From: JBGOTP01 sp041476545
GTDB taxonomy: Bacteria > Acidobacteriota > Vicinamibacteria > Vicinamibacterales > CAVVIG01
Direction of reading: 5' to 3'
Length of the DNA: 59,711 nucleotides
NCBI GenBank assembly: GCA_041476545.1
Contig: JBGOTP010000001.1
Span: 1-59,711, forward strand
Shown: positions 26,463 through 35,622 of the stretch, one piece after another
Layout of the letters: each line of letters starts with the position of its first letter
Position numbering within the stretch: position 1 is the stretch's first letter
Notes under the pieces: model-generated
What the model was told of the DNA's origin: nothing
What the model saw: the letters and a program-made list of their open reading frames with translations, nothing else
Databases searched by the model: none
Position numbers and translations under genes: made by a program

Positions 26463-26492
26463 ACAATACCAGAGCGTGATTCAGCCTGTCAA
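26463..26492 (-). promoter_or_regulatory. Promoter of the aromatic supraoperon
   Basis: Minus-strand TTGACA (26487-26492), an 18-nt spacer, then TATTGT (26463-26468). The predicted start is near 26456. It lies 33 nt beyond the end of the preceding same-strand gene. This is the best sigma-70-type promoter seen in the window. Confidence 0.75.
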
Positions 26493-26524
26493 TCCACGTC
26501 AGTCGGCTCGTCGGGCTGCACCCG

Positions 26525-28840
26525 CTAGAGCTTTTCATTGACGAACCATGGGCGCAGCGCCGCCGGCACATCCGGATGATCAACGGGAGATTGGCGCGAA
26601 GGCTTTTCCAACAGCCGCCACCAGCGGGCTACGCCGTCCGTCAACCCTCGGTTGTAGCGGAGATCTTTGGGAGCGCGGCCGCTGAAGACCACGAATTTGT
26701 CATCTGCTCCGAAGGCGACAAGCGACCGCTCGCGCAAGAATTTCTGGCAGTCCTGGTGCGCGGGATCGAGCCCTATATGCCACTCGCCATACCAGCGGCC
26801 TGCCGGGTCGAGGCGCCCTCCCCACTTCGCCTTGTAGATCATCAATCCGTCGTCGAGGTAGGGCGGCGATCCTCCCAAGCAGAGTCGCGTGCAGCCGAGC
26901 GCATAGGCCCGCTGCACCGAAAACCAATAGAGAGCGGCGAGCGCGCCGTCTTTCACGAGCGACATGTCTCCGTCGCGCCAACCGAGACGCATTGTGCGGT
27001 AACCCTCCGGACATATGCGCGTGAACGCAGCCGCGACGCACGCGCCGTCTCGCATCACCTTCACGAACTCGGTGCCTTCGACCCGCAGTTCTTTGGCCAA
27101 GTGTTTTTCCGGGAGCACATGGCCTTCGCGCCCGTGCCGTCCAGTGATGGCGGGTAGATGAAATCGACTGTAGAATTCAGGTATAAAGGCCGCATCGCAC
27201 GTCACTTCGCTCGTCAGACGACGGCTCCGGATTCGTGCGAGGTCGTTGCTTGCCGACGAGCCGAGACTCGCGCGGTATAACTCAAGGGTTGACGGCAGAT
27301 CCACCGCGACATCGATGAGCTTGGGCATGCGGATGAGTTCGTTGCGTAGCTCTTCCGACACTCTCGTTTCCGAGATCACGGACAGCCCGTAGCGCTGCGT
27401 CAGGCGCCTCGCGATATGCGTGCAGCCCGGCCGGTGCAAGCCCCAACGCATGTTGTAACGCTCGCGATCGCCAAGATAGAGGCGCGCGAAATGATGCCGT
27501 GCATGCGGACTTCCGATAACACCCAAGCCGGCGCCGCCACCCGGTCGGGTGATTTCCAAGTGAATGAAATCCCGGCGCAAACGTCGAGCCCACCCGCGCA
27601 GCCGTTCTAACGAATGGAGCGTCAGGCGGTGCAAAAGCTTGAGGTAGATCCAGGCGCTCGGAAGCGGATCCCGCCATTCCCAAGTCATGTGGTTGTCAGC
27701 GCGCACCAACGACCAAAACAGGGCCCGCAGCCAGCGGCGACGTTCGGATCCGGACAGGGCGCCTTTCGTGCTGCACCAGCCGTTGATGTCCCGCAGCAAC
27801 CAGTGAGCACGGCTGTGAGCCCGATAGTGCTGTACGTCCCCGGTCACCTCTTTCAGCGCAAACTTGTGAAGGCGCGAGGTTGCTTGCAGCGTCAACAGCG
27901 GGAAATTCTCGCCACAGAATATGCTCTGGGCGATTCCTGCTGACAATCTCGGGTTGTTCTCGATGAAATACAGCTTGCCGTCGTCCACGCTACGGATCAA
28001 TTGCATCAGACCGGGGCCGGAGTAGTTATGGCCCCGTACAAAATCGCGGCACGCCGACATCACGTCCTTGGCAATCGGATCTGACAGAAAGTCAACCGCG
28101 AAGCCAGTTCCATCAACCATGTCGGTTCGGAGGGCGTGAGCTTGAAAATACGCGACCAGGACGCCCTTTGCCGCGACAAAGTCGCATTGTTCCAGCCTTC
28201 CTTCGACGTAGCGTTGAATGAGCAGGGCGTCATGCTCAGGCGGCCACACGCTGAACCTGGCTTGGAACTCGTCCGCAGAAGTCAGGATGTACGCTTTACG
28301 GCCGAAAATCTTCGCAGTGGATCGAACGGGTTTGACGATTGCCGGAAATCCGAAGGATCTGACGAAGATGTGCATCTCCTCGAGGGAACCAACCGTTCTG
28401 GTTTCGGGAACCAGGATCCCAACTTGCTGGGCCAATAGATTGGCTCGGCCCTTGTCATGACAGGCCTCAAAAATCGCCGGTGGAACCATGGCGATGTCGA
28501 TGTGTTTTGCCAGGATGTTGGGCAGCCTGCAGAGAGCGGCTGCGCTTGACTCACCCACCGGGAAGACACAGCCAACGTCCGACCGCTCGTCGAGAAACCT
28601 GGACAAGGCCGCCCCGAACGAGGCGGCATCTTTGATTGAAGGGTGCAACCAGGTTTCGTCGCAATACCGGGACCACTCCACTTCGGCACGTCCGCCACTA
28701 CTTCCTACTATGATGCGATAGCCCGCGCGACCGAGCGCCCTCACGACGGCAAGCGTCTGAGCGGTCCGATCCAGAACAAGCACAGATGGACCCGCATTGT
28801 CTCGCAAATCGTTCAGCTGCGAAACGTGACCAGCCGGCAT
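26525..28840 (-). CDS. ATP-grasp / GNAT-fold fusion protein
   Basis: A two-domain protein of about 770 residues. The first half is a PylC/CarB-like ATP-grasp ligase: a Rossmann-like pre-domain (SVLVLDRTAQTLAVVRALGRAGY), the ATP lysine in FPAIVKPVRSTAK, the second ATP strand ALLIQRYVEG, and the metal site YFIENNPRLSAG. The second half, from about 560, looks like a GNAT acyltransferase (FVKVMRDGACVAAAFTRI, ALYWFSVQRAYALGCTRLCLGG). ATP-grasp enzymes join a carboxylate to an amine; the added acyltransferase suggests assembly or capping of an amide-linked product. Substrates are unknown. ATG 28840 is preferred over TTG 28879. Its base composition looks less GC-rich than its neighbours, so transfer is possible. 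It lies just upstream of the supraoperon promoter. Confidence 0.7.
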   Translation of the reverse strand: MPAGHVSQLNDLRDNAGPSVLVLDRTAQTLAVVRALGRAGYRIIVGSSGGRAEVEWSRYCDETWLHPSIKDAASFGAALSRFLDERSDVGCVFPVGESSAAALCRLPNILAKHIDIAMVPPAIFEACHDKGRANLLAQQVGILVPETRTVGSLEEMHIFVRSFGFPAIVKPVRSTAKIFGRKAYILTSADEFQARFSVWPPEHDALLIQRYVEGRLEQCDFVAAKGVLVAYFQAHALRTDMVDGTGFAVDFLSDPIAKDVMSACRDFVRGHNYSGPGLMQLIRSVDDGKLYFIENNPRLSAGIAQSIFCGENFPLLTLQATSRLHKFALKEVTGDVQHYRAHSRAHWLLRDINGWCSTKGALSGSERRRWLRALFWSLVRADNHMTWEWRDPLPSAWIYLKLLHRLTLHSLERLRGWARRLRRDFIHLEITRPGGGAGLGVIGSPHARHHFARLYLGDRERYNMRWGLHRPGCTHIARRLTQRYGLSVISETRVSEELRNELIRMPKLIDVAVDLPSTLELYRASLGSSASNDLARIRSRRLTSEVTCDAAFIPEFYSRFHLPAITGRHGREGHVLPEKHLAKELRVEGTEFVKVMRDGACVAAAFTRICPEGYRTMRLGWRDGDMSLVKDGALAALYWFSVQRAYALGCTRLCLGGSPPYLDDGLMIYKAKWGGRLDPAGRWYGEWHIGLDPAHQDCQKFLRERSLVAFGADDKFVVFSGRAPKDLRYNRGLTDGVARWWRLLEKPSRQSPVDHPDVPAALRPWFVNEKL

Positions 28841-29231
28841 CTCTTTCCCTATCCTCGAGTCGGGATGAAGTTGTCGCAATCGCCGGCGTGGAACCTACGC
28901 GATTCTCAAAGTACTCTGACCAGAAGACTCATATCACACTGCGACGTAACTGTGACGTGACTCGATCAATCGGGCAAGTTCTACCGAGGTTTACGGCGAT
29001 TTGAGGAGTTGCTCATCGTTCGCGTGTAACACCAAACGCGCCGACCGATTGCCCGTTAGCTGATCGCCGACGTCCGGGACCCACGATTGCTGGGAGCCAG
29101 ACCCGCGGCCTGGCCCCCAGCGTTCCGTGCGGTCAGTGTTCGCTGTCCTCCTTTGGGCTTTCGCGTCGCCCAGCCTTCATGGCATCCGACTGCAGGCGAT
29201 ACCGGGTCATGACGTGACACCGGCGTGGATG
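28841..29231. other. Intergenic region with one imperfect hairpin
   Basis: About 390 nt without a convincing gene. GCTGGGAGCCAG (29089-29100) pairs with CTGGCCCCCAGC (29110-29121) with one A-C mismatch and a 9-nt loop. There is no T-run, so terminator function is doubtful. Nothing else was recognised; the promoter of the ATP-grasp gene must lie at its left end. Confidence 0.5.
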
Positions 29232-30005
29232 TCAGCCGGGGAAGCCAGGGTCCGACCGAGTCTGACCCTGGCTGGCCCCTGGCGTCGCGGCCGGTGCCGA
29301 CGGTGTGGACACCGCAGTCGACGTCGCCGGAACCACTGACGTGGAAGCCGGCGCGGCCGTCCTGCCTTTCGACCGACGCGGGATCTCGACCTTCCGATCG
29401 TGCTCCCACGCGGCCAGCGCATCGGCATCGTCGCGCACCACATTGGCGACGATGATGTCGAGCGCGCGGACGGCGTCGAGACCCGACGCGAGCGCCGTCG
29501 CGAGACCTCTGTGTGCAACGGCCTGCCGCTCCTTCCCCGTCTGACGTTCGCGGATCGCCTCGCCGAACATCTCGACAAGGCGTTTGAGATCCGCGACGAA
29601 CGTCTCGGGCATCCCATGCGCGAGAAAGCGATCCCTCACCGACTTCGCGTTGTCGGCGAAGACCCGTCCTGCGCCAAGGACTGCCTGATCCGTCGGTCTG
29701 CTCGACTTCGGCATCTTGAAGAGATCCCCGAAGCCGGGCGACTTTCGGGCGATGACGTGCGCCGTGCGGCTGATCGATTTGATCTCGTCGAACAGCGCCT
29801 GGCGCGCGATCGCCTTGGCCTCTTTTCCCTCTTCCGACGTCTTGCTTTTCGAGTCGTCGTAGGCCGTCAACTGCGTCACCGCCGCGGCGACCGTGGCGAA
29901 CGCCTGGCCGCCTTCCCTCTTTTTCGGGAAGAGGTCACGATGCGCCTCCCGGAAATCACGGACCCTCACGAACATTTCGTACTGACGTGTTTCCTTGGTT
30001 CTCAT
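29232..30005 (-). CDS. Hypothetical helical protein with low-complexity tail
   Basis: A protein of 257 residues, soluble and mostly helical (YEMFVRVRDFREAHRDLFP, FATVAAAVTQLTAYDD, LVEMFGEAIRERQTGKERQAV). The last 55 residues are Ala/Thr/Ser/Pro-rich. No signal peptide or catalytic motif is visible and I do not recognise a named family. ATG 30005 has GGGAG upstream. A perfect 9-bp hairpin, GCCAGGGTC/GACCCTGGC (29244-29272), lies in its last codons. No functional link with neighbours is evident. Confidence 0.7.
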   Translation of the reverse strand: MRTKETRQYEMFVRVRDFREAHRDLFPKKREGGQAFATVAAAVTQLTAYDDSKSKTSEEGKEAKAIARQALFDEIKSISRTAHVIARKSPGFGDLFKMPKSSRPTDQAVLGAGRVFADNAKSVRDRFLAHGMPETFVADLKRLVEMFGEAIRERQTGKERQAVAHRGLATALASGLDAVRALDIIVANVVRDDADALAAWEHDRKVEIPRRSKGRTAAPASTSVVPATSTAVSTPSAPAATPGASQGQTRSDPGFPG

Positions 30006-30194
30006 ACCGGACTCCCTGATACGCGCCGGCGGAATGCCGACCGTGCCCGCATGGTCGCCCGGAAGCTGCCCGCCTGTCGTGAGCTGGACGGTGAGTTATG
30101 GTGAGAAAACTTTTCATGCAACGCCAGAAGCCCGAATCGATGTGGAACGGACCCAAACCGACGAGGCTTTGGGCTTGAATAGGTCATGCTATCA

Positions 30195-30207
30195 AGCTAG
30201 AATAGCT
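30195..30207. promoter_or_regulatory. Candidate -10 and operator of the Phd/PIN operon
   Basis: AGCTA-GAA-TAGCT is a perfect inverted repeat that contains TAGAAT (30198-30203), 6 nt before the antitoxin ATG. Repressor binding here would block the promoter, as expected for Phd autoregulation. Confidence 0.5.
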
Positions 30208-30209
30208 CG

Positions 30210-30515
30210 ATGAAGCGGATGAGCATTACGGACGCCAAGAACGGACTGAGCGCGCTCATCGATCGGGTGCGCCACGGCGAGTCGATCATCATCGAGGACC
30301 GCGGCGTGCCGGTGGCCCGGCTCGAATCGGTGGCCGCCCCGGGGCGCGACGTTGAGGGACGCGCGGCGCGCCTGCAGCGGCAGGGGATCCTGCGGCCGCC
30401 CTTGTCGTCCACACCGAAGCGGGTGCTCACCACCAGGCCGCCGACCCCGAAGCGCGGCGCCACCCTGAGCGACGCGGTCATTGCCGAACGGACCGAACGG
30501 CGGGACGCACGATGA
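30210..30515 (+). CDS. Phd/YefM-type antitoxin
   Basis: A protein of 101 residues. The DNA-binding Phd core is MSITDAKNGLSALIDRVRHG and ESIIIEDRGVPVARLESV. The C-terminal half is basic and disordered, the part that would wrap the toxin. Its stop overlaps the toxin start (ATGA). It would neutralise the PIN protein encoded next and repress the shared promoter. Confidence 0.88.
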   Translation: MKRMSITDAKNGLSALIDRVRHGESIIIEDRGVPVARLESVAAPGRDVEGRAARLQRQGILRPPLSSTPKRVLTTRPPTPKRGATLSDAVIAERTERRDAR

Positions 30516-30937
30516 AGTTCTGGGACAGCTCGGCGCTGGTGCCGCTGCTGGCCGCCGAAACGAGCACGCGCGCGGTGCAGTCCCTGTACACGCGCGACTC
30601 GGAGGCCGTCGTCTGGTGGGGCACGCTCGTGGAGTGCGCGTCCGCCATTGCCAGGCTGGAGCGGGATGGCGCGCTGTCAGCGACGGATGCGGCCGAGTCG
30701 TTCTCGCGGCTCGACGCGCTCGCCCCAAGCTGGATGCAGGTTGATCCGAGCGACGAAATCCGCGAGTCCGCACGGCGTTTCCTGCGTGTGCACCCCTTGC
30801 GCGCTGCCGATGCCCTGCAACTGGCCGCGGCGCTGGCTGCTGCGGAACGTCGACCCTCGACCCTGGCCTTCGTGACCCTCGACGACCGGCTGCGCGAGGC
30901 CGCCGGCAGGGAGGGCTTCCTGATCGAGGTGATTTGA
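30512..30937 (+). CDS. vapC: PIN-domain toxin (VapC family)
   Basis: A PIN RNase of 141 residues. Acidic residues are seen in KFWDSSALVPLL, GTLVECASAIAR, LRAADALQLAAALA and VTLDDRLREAA. The two-gene operon with Phd is coupled by a 4-nt overlap. This is the third PIN toxin of the window. It is followed directly by palindromic repeats. Confidence 0.9.
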   Translation: MKFWDSSALVPLLAAETSTRAVQSLYTRDSEAVVWWGTLVECASAIARLERDGALSATDAAESFSRLDALAPSWMQVDPSDEIRESARRFLRVHPLRAADALQLAAALAAAERRPSTLAFVTLDDRLREAAGREGFLIEVI

Positions 30938-31381
30938 TCGACTACCGCCTAAAGGCGGTAGATTCGTCGCGCGACTGAAAGTCGCGACGCGATTCATTCA
31001 CCACCCGCGCCGGAACCCGCCGTCGGCGATCCAGGCTCTCGCCGCCAGTGGCCACCGCCAGCGCCTTTGAGACCGGACCGGCTGAAAGCTGACCGCCTAA
31101 AAGGCGGTGGGATTAGATCTGGCATGAGGATCCTAAATGTCGAACCGCCAAGGCGTCGAGCTACGCTTCCCGACCGCAGATAGAGCAGTCCGTTCCACAG
31201 CCTGATATCAGCGCGACCTGAGGGTACCAGGCGCTGGACGTGGCGTTCGGCCTGTTGACCAGTTGACTGCGCCGAGGGATCCCGGCGGGCGCTACGGAGC
31301 AGGCCTGCTCAAACTGGCGCGGCATGCTACTGGCCTTTCTCCCTTCAGCGCGGATCTTTCCCCTATAATGGAATCGAACCC
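30938..31381. repeat. Intergenic region with REP-like hairpins
   Basis: About 440 nt without a gene. Three near-perfect hairpins with tiny loops are present: CTACCGCCT-AA-AGGCGGTAG (30943-30962), CGCGACT-GAA-AGTCGCG (30971-30987) and ACCGCCT-AAA-AGGCGGT (31092-31108). The last is preceded by GGCTGAAAGCTG, the GCTGA-type repeat. A TATAAT (31364-31369) near the right end serves the next gene. Confidence 0.75.
31364..31369 (+). promoter_or_regulatory. -10 hexamer of the S55 peptidase gene
   Basis: Perfect TATAAT, 12 nt before ATG 31382, with no matching ribosome site. Confidence 0.45.
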
Positions 31382-33253
31382 ATGCGTATGAAACAACTTA
31401 CGCTCATGTTCGCCGCAGCGCTGGTCGGCACTGTCCTGCTGTCCGGCCATCTCGGACTCAGGGCAGCGACACGGATCATGCCGGTCTCGGAGATCCGTTC
31501 GGGCATGACCGGCGTGGGCCGCACGGTTTTCGACGGAACCCGCGTCGAAGAGTTCAAGGTTCAGATTCTTGGCGTCATCGAGAACGTCATGGGTCCGCAG
31601 CGCAATCTCGTGCTGGCGCGGCTCGAAGGCGGGCCGCTCGCGCAGTCCGGCGTCATTGCCGGCATGAGCGGCAGTCCGGTGTACATCGACGGGCGGCTCA
31701 TCGGCGCCGTGTCCTACTCGCTCGGCAGTTTTTCGAAGGAACCGATCGCGGGCATCACGCCCATCGAAGAGATGACCGCCGACACCGCCATCGAGTCGCG
31801 GCGGCCGGCCGCCGCCCGGGTCCACATCGACCTGCCACTCACTCCTGATCATCTCGTGGCGGCGTTTCGCAAGGCGCTCAACTGGAACCGGCCGTTCGCC
31901 GACAGGTCCGTCGACGCACAGTTCTCCGGCGTCAGTAGCGTTTCGGGGCTCAGCGGCCCGGAACTGGCGACGCTGCTGCGCCCGATCGCGACACCACTCG
32001 TCATGTCCGGGCCCGGGGGGTTCGCCTCCGACTTCGGCGACATGCTGAGCGCGGCCTTCCGCGATCAAGGCTTCATTCCCATGGCGGCAGGGGCGGCCGG
32101 GCGGTACGGAGAGATGCCGTACGAAGGCCCGCTCAAGGCCGGTGATGCGGTCGGCGTCAATTTCGTCACGGGCGATTTTCTTCTGGGCGCCACGGGCACG
32201 GTCACCCACGTCGACGGCGATCGCGTGTACGCCTTCGGCCACCCGATGTACGGCCTCGGGCCCACCGAGTTTCCCATGACGCGCGCCTACGTCTACACGA
32301 TCCTGCCGAGTCTCAACTCCTCGAGCAAGCTGTCGTCGACCGGCGAAACCATCGGCACCATTCAGCAGGATCGACCGACAGCCATTGCCGGCCGGCTGGG
32401 TCCCGCGCCCCGCATGATTCCCGTGACCGTGACGCTGCGATCGGATCATGCCGCTGAACGCACCTTCCGCTTCAGCGTCGTGAAGGATCAGCTCTTCACG
32501 CCCGTCATGACCTCCTCTGTCATCGCCAATCTGTTTGGGTCCTACGAGCGGCAGTTCGGCGCGTCGACGTTCAGCGTGCAGGGCAAGGTCTTCGTCGCCG
32601 GTCACGAGACGGTGAGCTTCGACGATCTCTTCTCCGGCGACTCCGCCACCATGGGCGCGGCCACATCCGTCATTGCGCCCCTGGCGGCGCTGGTCGGCAA
32701 CGACTACGAGCCGGTGGACATCGAGAAGCTCGACGTGCGAATTGATTCAACCGAAGAGGTGAAGACCGCCACGCTCGAGCGAATCTGGATTGACGACCCG
32801 AAGCCAAGGGCCGGCCGGACCGTGCCGCTCAAGGTCCTGCTTCGGCCGCACCGCGGCGACGACGTTGTCCGCACGATTCAGATTGAGATTCCGGCGAATG
32901 CGAGAGGCAGCCTGTCGCTCGTCGCCTCCGATGGATCCCGGCTGCAGCAGGCGGAGCAGCGGGACGCCCGACTTCCACAGCCCCGCAGCGTGCCCCAGCT
33001 CGTGCGCGCGCTGAACCGCGAACGCCGCAACGACCGGGTCTACGTCAGGCTGCTCAGCTCGGATCCTGGCGCGGTGGTCAACGGCGAACGGCTGGCCGCG
33101 CTGCCGCCGTCGGTCCTCGCGATCATCGAAGGCGACCGGAGCGCGGGCGGCTCGAACTCCCTCAACAGCGCGACGCTCGGCGAATGGGAGATTCCGACCG
33201 AACAGGCCGTCACCGGCAGCCGGACGCTGACGATTTCGGTCACACCGAACTAG
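31382..33253 (+). CDS. SpoIVB-type (S55) serine peptidase domain protein
   Basis: An exported protein of 623 residues. An N-terminal signal/anchor is followed by an S55 domain: IRSGMTGVGRTVFDGTRVEEF, the nucleophile Ser98 in GMSGSPVYIDG, and the His in YAFGHPMYGLG (about 286). In Bacillus, SpoIVB cleaves a membrane signalling protein; in non-sporulating bacteria the role is unknown. The C-terminal 250 residues are beta-rich without a recognised domain. Just after it comes a secreted propeller gene (11 nt between), so the two are probably a functional pair at the envelope. Catalytic Ser and His look intact. Confidence 0.85.
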   Translation: MRMKQLTLMFAAALVGTVLLSGHLGLRAATRIMPVSEIRSGMTGVGRTVFDGTRVEEFKVQILGVIENVMGPQRNLVLARLEGGPLAQSGVIAGMSGSPVYIDGRLIGAVSYSLGSFSKEPIAGITPIEEMTADTAIESRRPAAARVHIDLPLTPDHLVAAFRKALNWNRPFADRSVDAQFSGVSSVSGLSGPELATLLRPIATPLVMSGPGGFASDFGDMLSAAFRDQGFIPMAAGAAGRYGEMPYEGPLKAGDAVGVNFVTGDFLLGATGTVTHVDGDRVYAFGHPMYGLGPTEFPMTRAYVYTILPSLNSSSKLSSTGETIGTIQQDRPTAIAGRLGPAPRMIPVTVTLRSDHAAERTFRFSVVKDQLFTPVMTSSVIANLFGSYERQFGASTFSVQGKVFVAGHETVSFDDLFSGDSATMGAATSVIAPLAALVGNDYEPVDIEKLDVRIDSTEEVKTATLERIWIDDPKPRAGRTVPLKVLLRPHRGDDVVRTIQIEIPANARGSLSLVASDGSRLQQAEQRDARLPQPRSVPQLVRALNRERRNDRVYVRLLSSDPGAVVNGERLAALPPSVLAIIEGDRSAGGSNSLNSATLGEWEIPTEQAVTGSRTLTISVTPN

Positions 33254-33264
33254 ACTACGTTCAC

Positions 33265-35604
33265 ATGACCATTCTTCGACGTGCCCGGCAATCCCGGCGG
33301 CCCGGCCGGGCTCGACGAGGGGCCCTCGGCATCGCCGCAAGCCTCGCGGTCCCTGCCGTCACCGTCGGCATCGGCATCATCATTGCCACGCTTCACGCCT
33401 CATCGCCGAAGTTCTTTCAATCCTCGACGCAGGCTGATTTTCTAAAGGGCGACATCGAGAATCTGTCGATCGACAACCGGGGTCAGCTCGTGCTCGGGCC
33501 TTCCACACAGTTGGTGTACGAAACGCCATCGCCGTTCCTATGGGCACTCGCCCCTGGACCGAATGGGACGCTCTTTGTCGGCACGGGCAACGAAGGGAAG
33601 GTCTTCCGCGTGGAGACGCAAGGAGCCCTTGGACGAGGCTCGTCGTTCTTCGACGCCGGCGAACTCGAAGTCCATGCGCTCGCGCCGGCTCCAGACGGCG
33701 GTCTGTACGCCGCCAGTTCCCCCGACGGCAGAATCTACAAGGTGGATCGCAACGGCCGGGCAACGCCCTTCTTCGATCCAGACGACAAGTACATCTGGGC
33801 CCTGGCGAGCGACGCCAAAGGCAATCTGTACGCGGGCACCGGCGACAAGGGTGTCGTATACAAAATTAGCCCGGACGGCAAGGGCGCGCCCTTCTATCGG
33901 ACCAAGGCCACGCACGCGACGGCCCTGGCGTTCGACCGGACCGGCAATCTCCTCGTGGGAACGGAATCGCCGGGACGTCTCCTGCGTGTCGACAGCGAAG
34001 GCCGCGGATTTCTCCTGCTCGACACGCCATTCGGCGAAATCCGGGCGCTGCGCTTCGACGACAAGGGCATGCTCTACGTCGCGGCCGTCAGCGGACGCGG
34101 AGGGAGCGGAGGCGCGCCACCGGTGCCCGTCGACACCCCTGTCCGTTCCTCAGGCGACGCCGCGCGTCCTGGTGTGCCCACGGTCACCGTTGAGGTCAGC
34201 TCAGTGAGCGTCGCCGACACATCCGGCGGCGGATCGAGTCCGGCCTCCGGGGATCGCGGCACGGCGCGCGGCGCTATCTACCGGGTTGCTCCGGACGGCC
34301 TATGGGACGAGCTCTGGGAGTCGCGCGACGACCTGCCGTACGACGTCATCCTGGACAACGACGGCCGGCTCATCGTCGCCACCGGCAACAAGGGAAAGAT
34401 CTATCGCCTCGACGGCGATCCGCTGAGGCCCACCCTCCTCGCGCGCGCCAGCGCCCAGCAGGTGACGGCGCTCTACAAGGATGCGCGGGGAGCGATCTAC
34501 TACGCGACCGCGAATCCGGGCAAACTCTATCGCCTCACTGCGGAGTTCGCCCCTCAGGGCAGCTATGTCTCCGAGGTCCAGGACGCGAAGACAGTCGCAA
34601 CGTGGGGGACGATGAGCTGGCGCGGAACGGTCGGCCCGGCGTCGGCCGGCGCGAAGATAGAAGTCTCCACGCGATCGGGGAACAGCGAAACGCCCGACGA
34701 CATGTGGAGTCCCTGGTCTGCGGCGTATCCTTCGTCGGGCTCCGCGATTACCAGTCCGAAGGCGCGCTATCTTCAATGGCGGGCCGTGCTGAGCGGCAGA
34801 GGACAGGGCCAACAGGGCTCACAGGGCCCCATCCTGACGTCGGCGACCGCGGCGTACTTGCAGAACAATCTGCGGCCTCAGGTGCGATCCATTACCGTGC
34901 ATCCGCCCGGCATCGTCTTTCAGAAGCCCTTCCCGTCTGGCGATCCCGATCTCGCGGGCTTCGACAAACAGACCACGCCCGATCGCAAGCTGTCCGCCGA
35001 CGCGAGCGGATCCCAGGGTTCACCCGGTTCGCCGGCCCTCGGACGCCGCGCCTACGAAAAGGGTCTTCAGACACTGATCTGGAAGGCAGACGATGAGAAT
35101 GGAGACGAGCTCGTCTACGACCTCGACTACCGCCGCGAAGGTGAGTCGACGTGGAAGCCGCTTCGCCACGCGGTGACGGATCCCATTTACGTGTGGGACA
35201 CCACAACAGTGCCGAATGGGACGTACTTCGTCAGGGTGAGGGCATCGGATCTCCCGTCCAACGGCCGCGAGACGGCGCTGACGGGCGAACTCGACAGCTC
35301 ATCTTTCGACATCGACAACTCGCCGCCGCGCTTCTCGACACCGACTGTTCGCGTCGAGGCCGGCCGGACCATTGTCACGTTCGACGTCTCCGACGATCAA
35401 TCGCCGATTCAGCGTGTGGAATCGTCGCGCGACGGCCAGGAATGGTCGGCGGTCTTTCCGAAGGATGGTATTGCGGATTCAAAGCTCGAGCACTACGAGG
35501 TGTCGCTCGAGGGCCCGATCGGCCTGCGCGGCCTCAGTCTTCGCGCCACCGACGCCATGAACAACGTCGCGACGACACAGGTGGAGGCCCCGGCCCAGCG
35601 GTGA
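33265..35604 (+). CDS. Secreted beta-propeller protein (NHL/SMP-30-like)
   Basis: A protein of 779 residues. The basic N-terminus leads into a hydrophobic anchor (SLAVPAVTVGIGIIIATL). A propeller with repeated blades covers about 60-430, each blade with a G-x-LYVGTG- or GGLYAASS-like strand followed by GRIYKVDRNG-type turns. A Gly/Ser/Pro-rich insert lies at about 270-330. The C-terminal part has Ig/fibronectin-like strands (FDIDNSPPRFSTPTVRVEAG). No catalytic residues are evident; binding or scaffolding is likely. It follows the S55 peptidase by 11 nt and may be its partner or substrate. Confidence 0.75.
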   Translation: MTILRRARQSRRPGRARRGALGIAASLAVPAVTVGIGIIIATLHASSPKFFQSSTQADFLKGDIENLSIDNRGQLVLGPSTQLVYETPSPFLWALAPGPNGTLFVGTGNEGKVFRVETQGALGRGSSFFDAGELEVHALAPAPDGGLYAASSPDGRIYKVDRNGRATPFFDPDDKYIWALASDAKGNLYAGTGDKGVVYKISPDGKGAPFYRTKATHATALAFDRTGNLLVGTESPGRLLRVDSEGRGFLLLDTPFGEIRALRFDDKGMLYVAAVSGRGGSGGAPPVPVDTPVRSSGDAARPGVPTVTVEVSSVSVADTSGGGSSPASGDRGTARGAIYRVAPDGLWDELWESRDDLPYDVILDNDGRLIVATGNKGKIYRLDGDPLRPTLLARASAQQVTALYKDARGAIYYATANPGKLYRLTAEFAPQGSYVSEVQDAKTVATWGTMSWRGTVGPASAGAKIEVSTRSGNSETPDDMWSPWSAAYPSSGSAITSPKARYLQWRAVLSGRGQGQQGSQGPILTSATAAYLQNNLRPQVRSITVHPPGIVFQKPFPSGDPDLAGFDKQTTPDRKLSADASGSQGSPGSPALGRRAYEKGLQTLIWKADDENGDELVYDLDYRREGESTWKPLRHAVTDPIYVWDTTTVPNGTYFVRVRASDLPSNGRETALTGELDSSSFDIDNSPPRFSTPTVRVEAGRTIVTFDVSDDQSPIQRVESSRDGQEWSAVFPKDGIADSKLEHYEVSLEGPIGLRGLSLRATDAMNNVATTQVEAPAQR

Positions 35605-35622
35605 GATTCCGACCAGTAAGTC

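Noticed and set aside
26362..26583. 73-codon minus-strand frame across the supraoperon leader
   Set aside because: It starts inside the ATP-grasp gene and ignores the promoter; the attenuator leader frame explains the region better.
29056..29409. 117-codon minus-strand frame covering the hairpin region
   Set aside because: Overlaps the tail of the better-supported hypothetical gene at 29232 in another frame and has no protein-like pattern.
31292..32605. 437-codon open frame on the minus strand
   Set aside because: It lies opposite the S55 peptidase gene, has Arg/His/Gly-rich composition without any domain, and is a high-GC antisense shadow.
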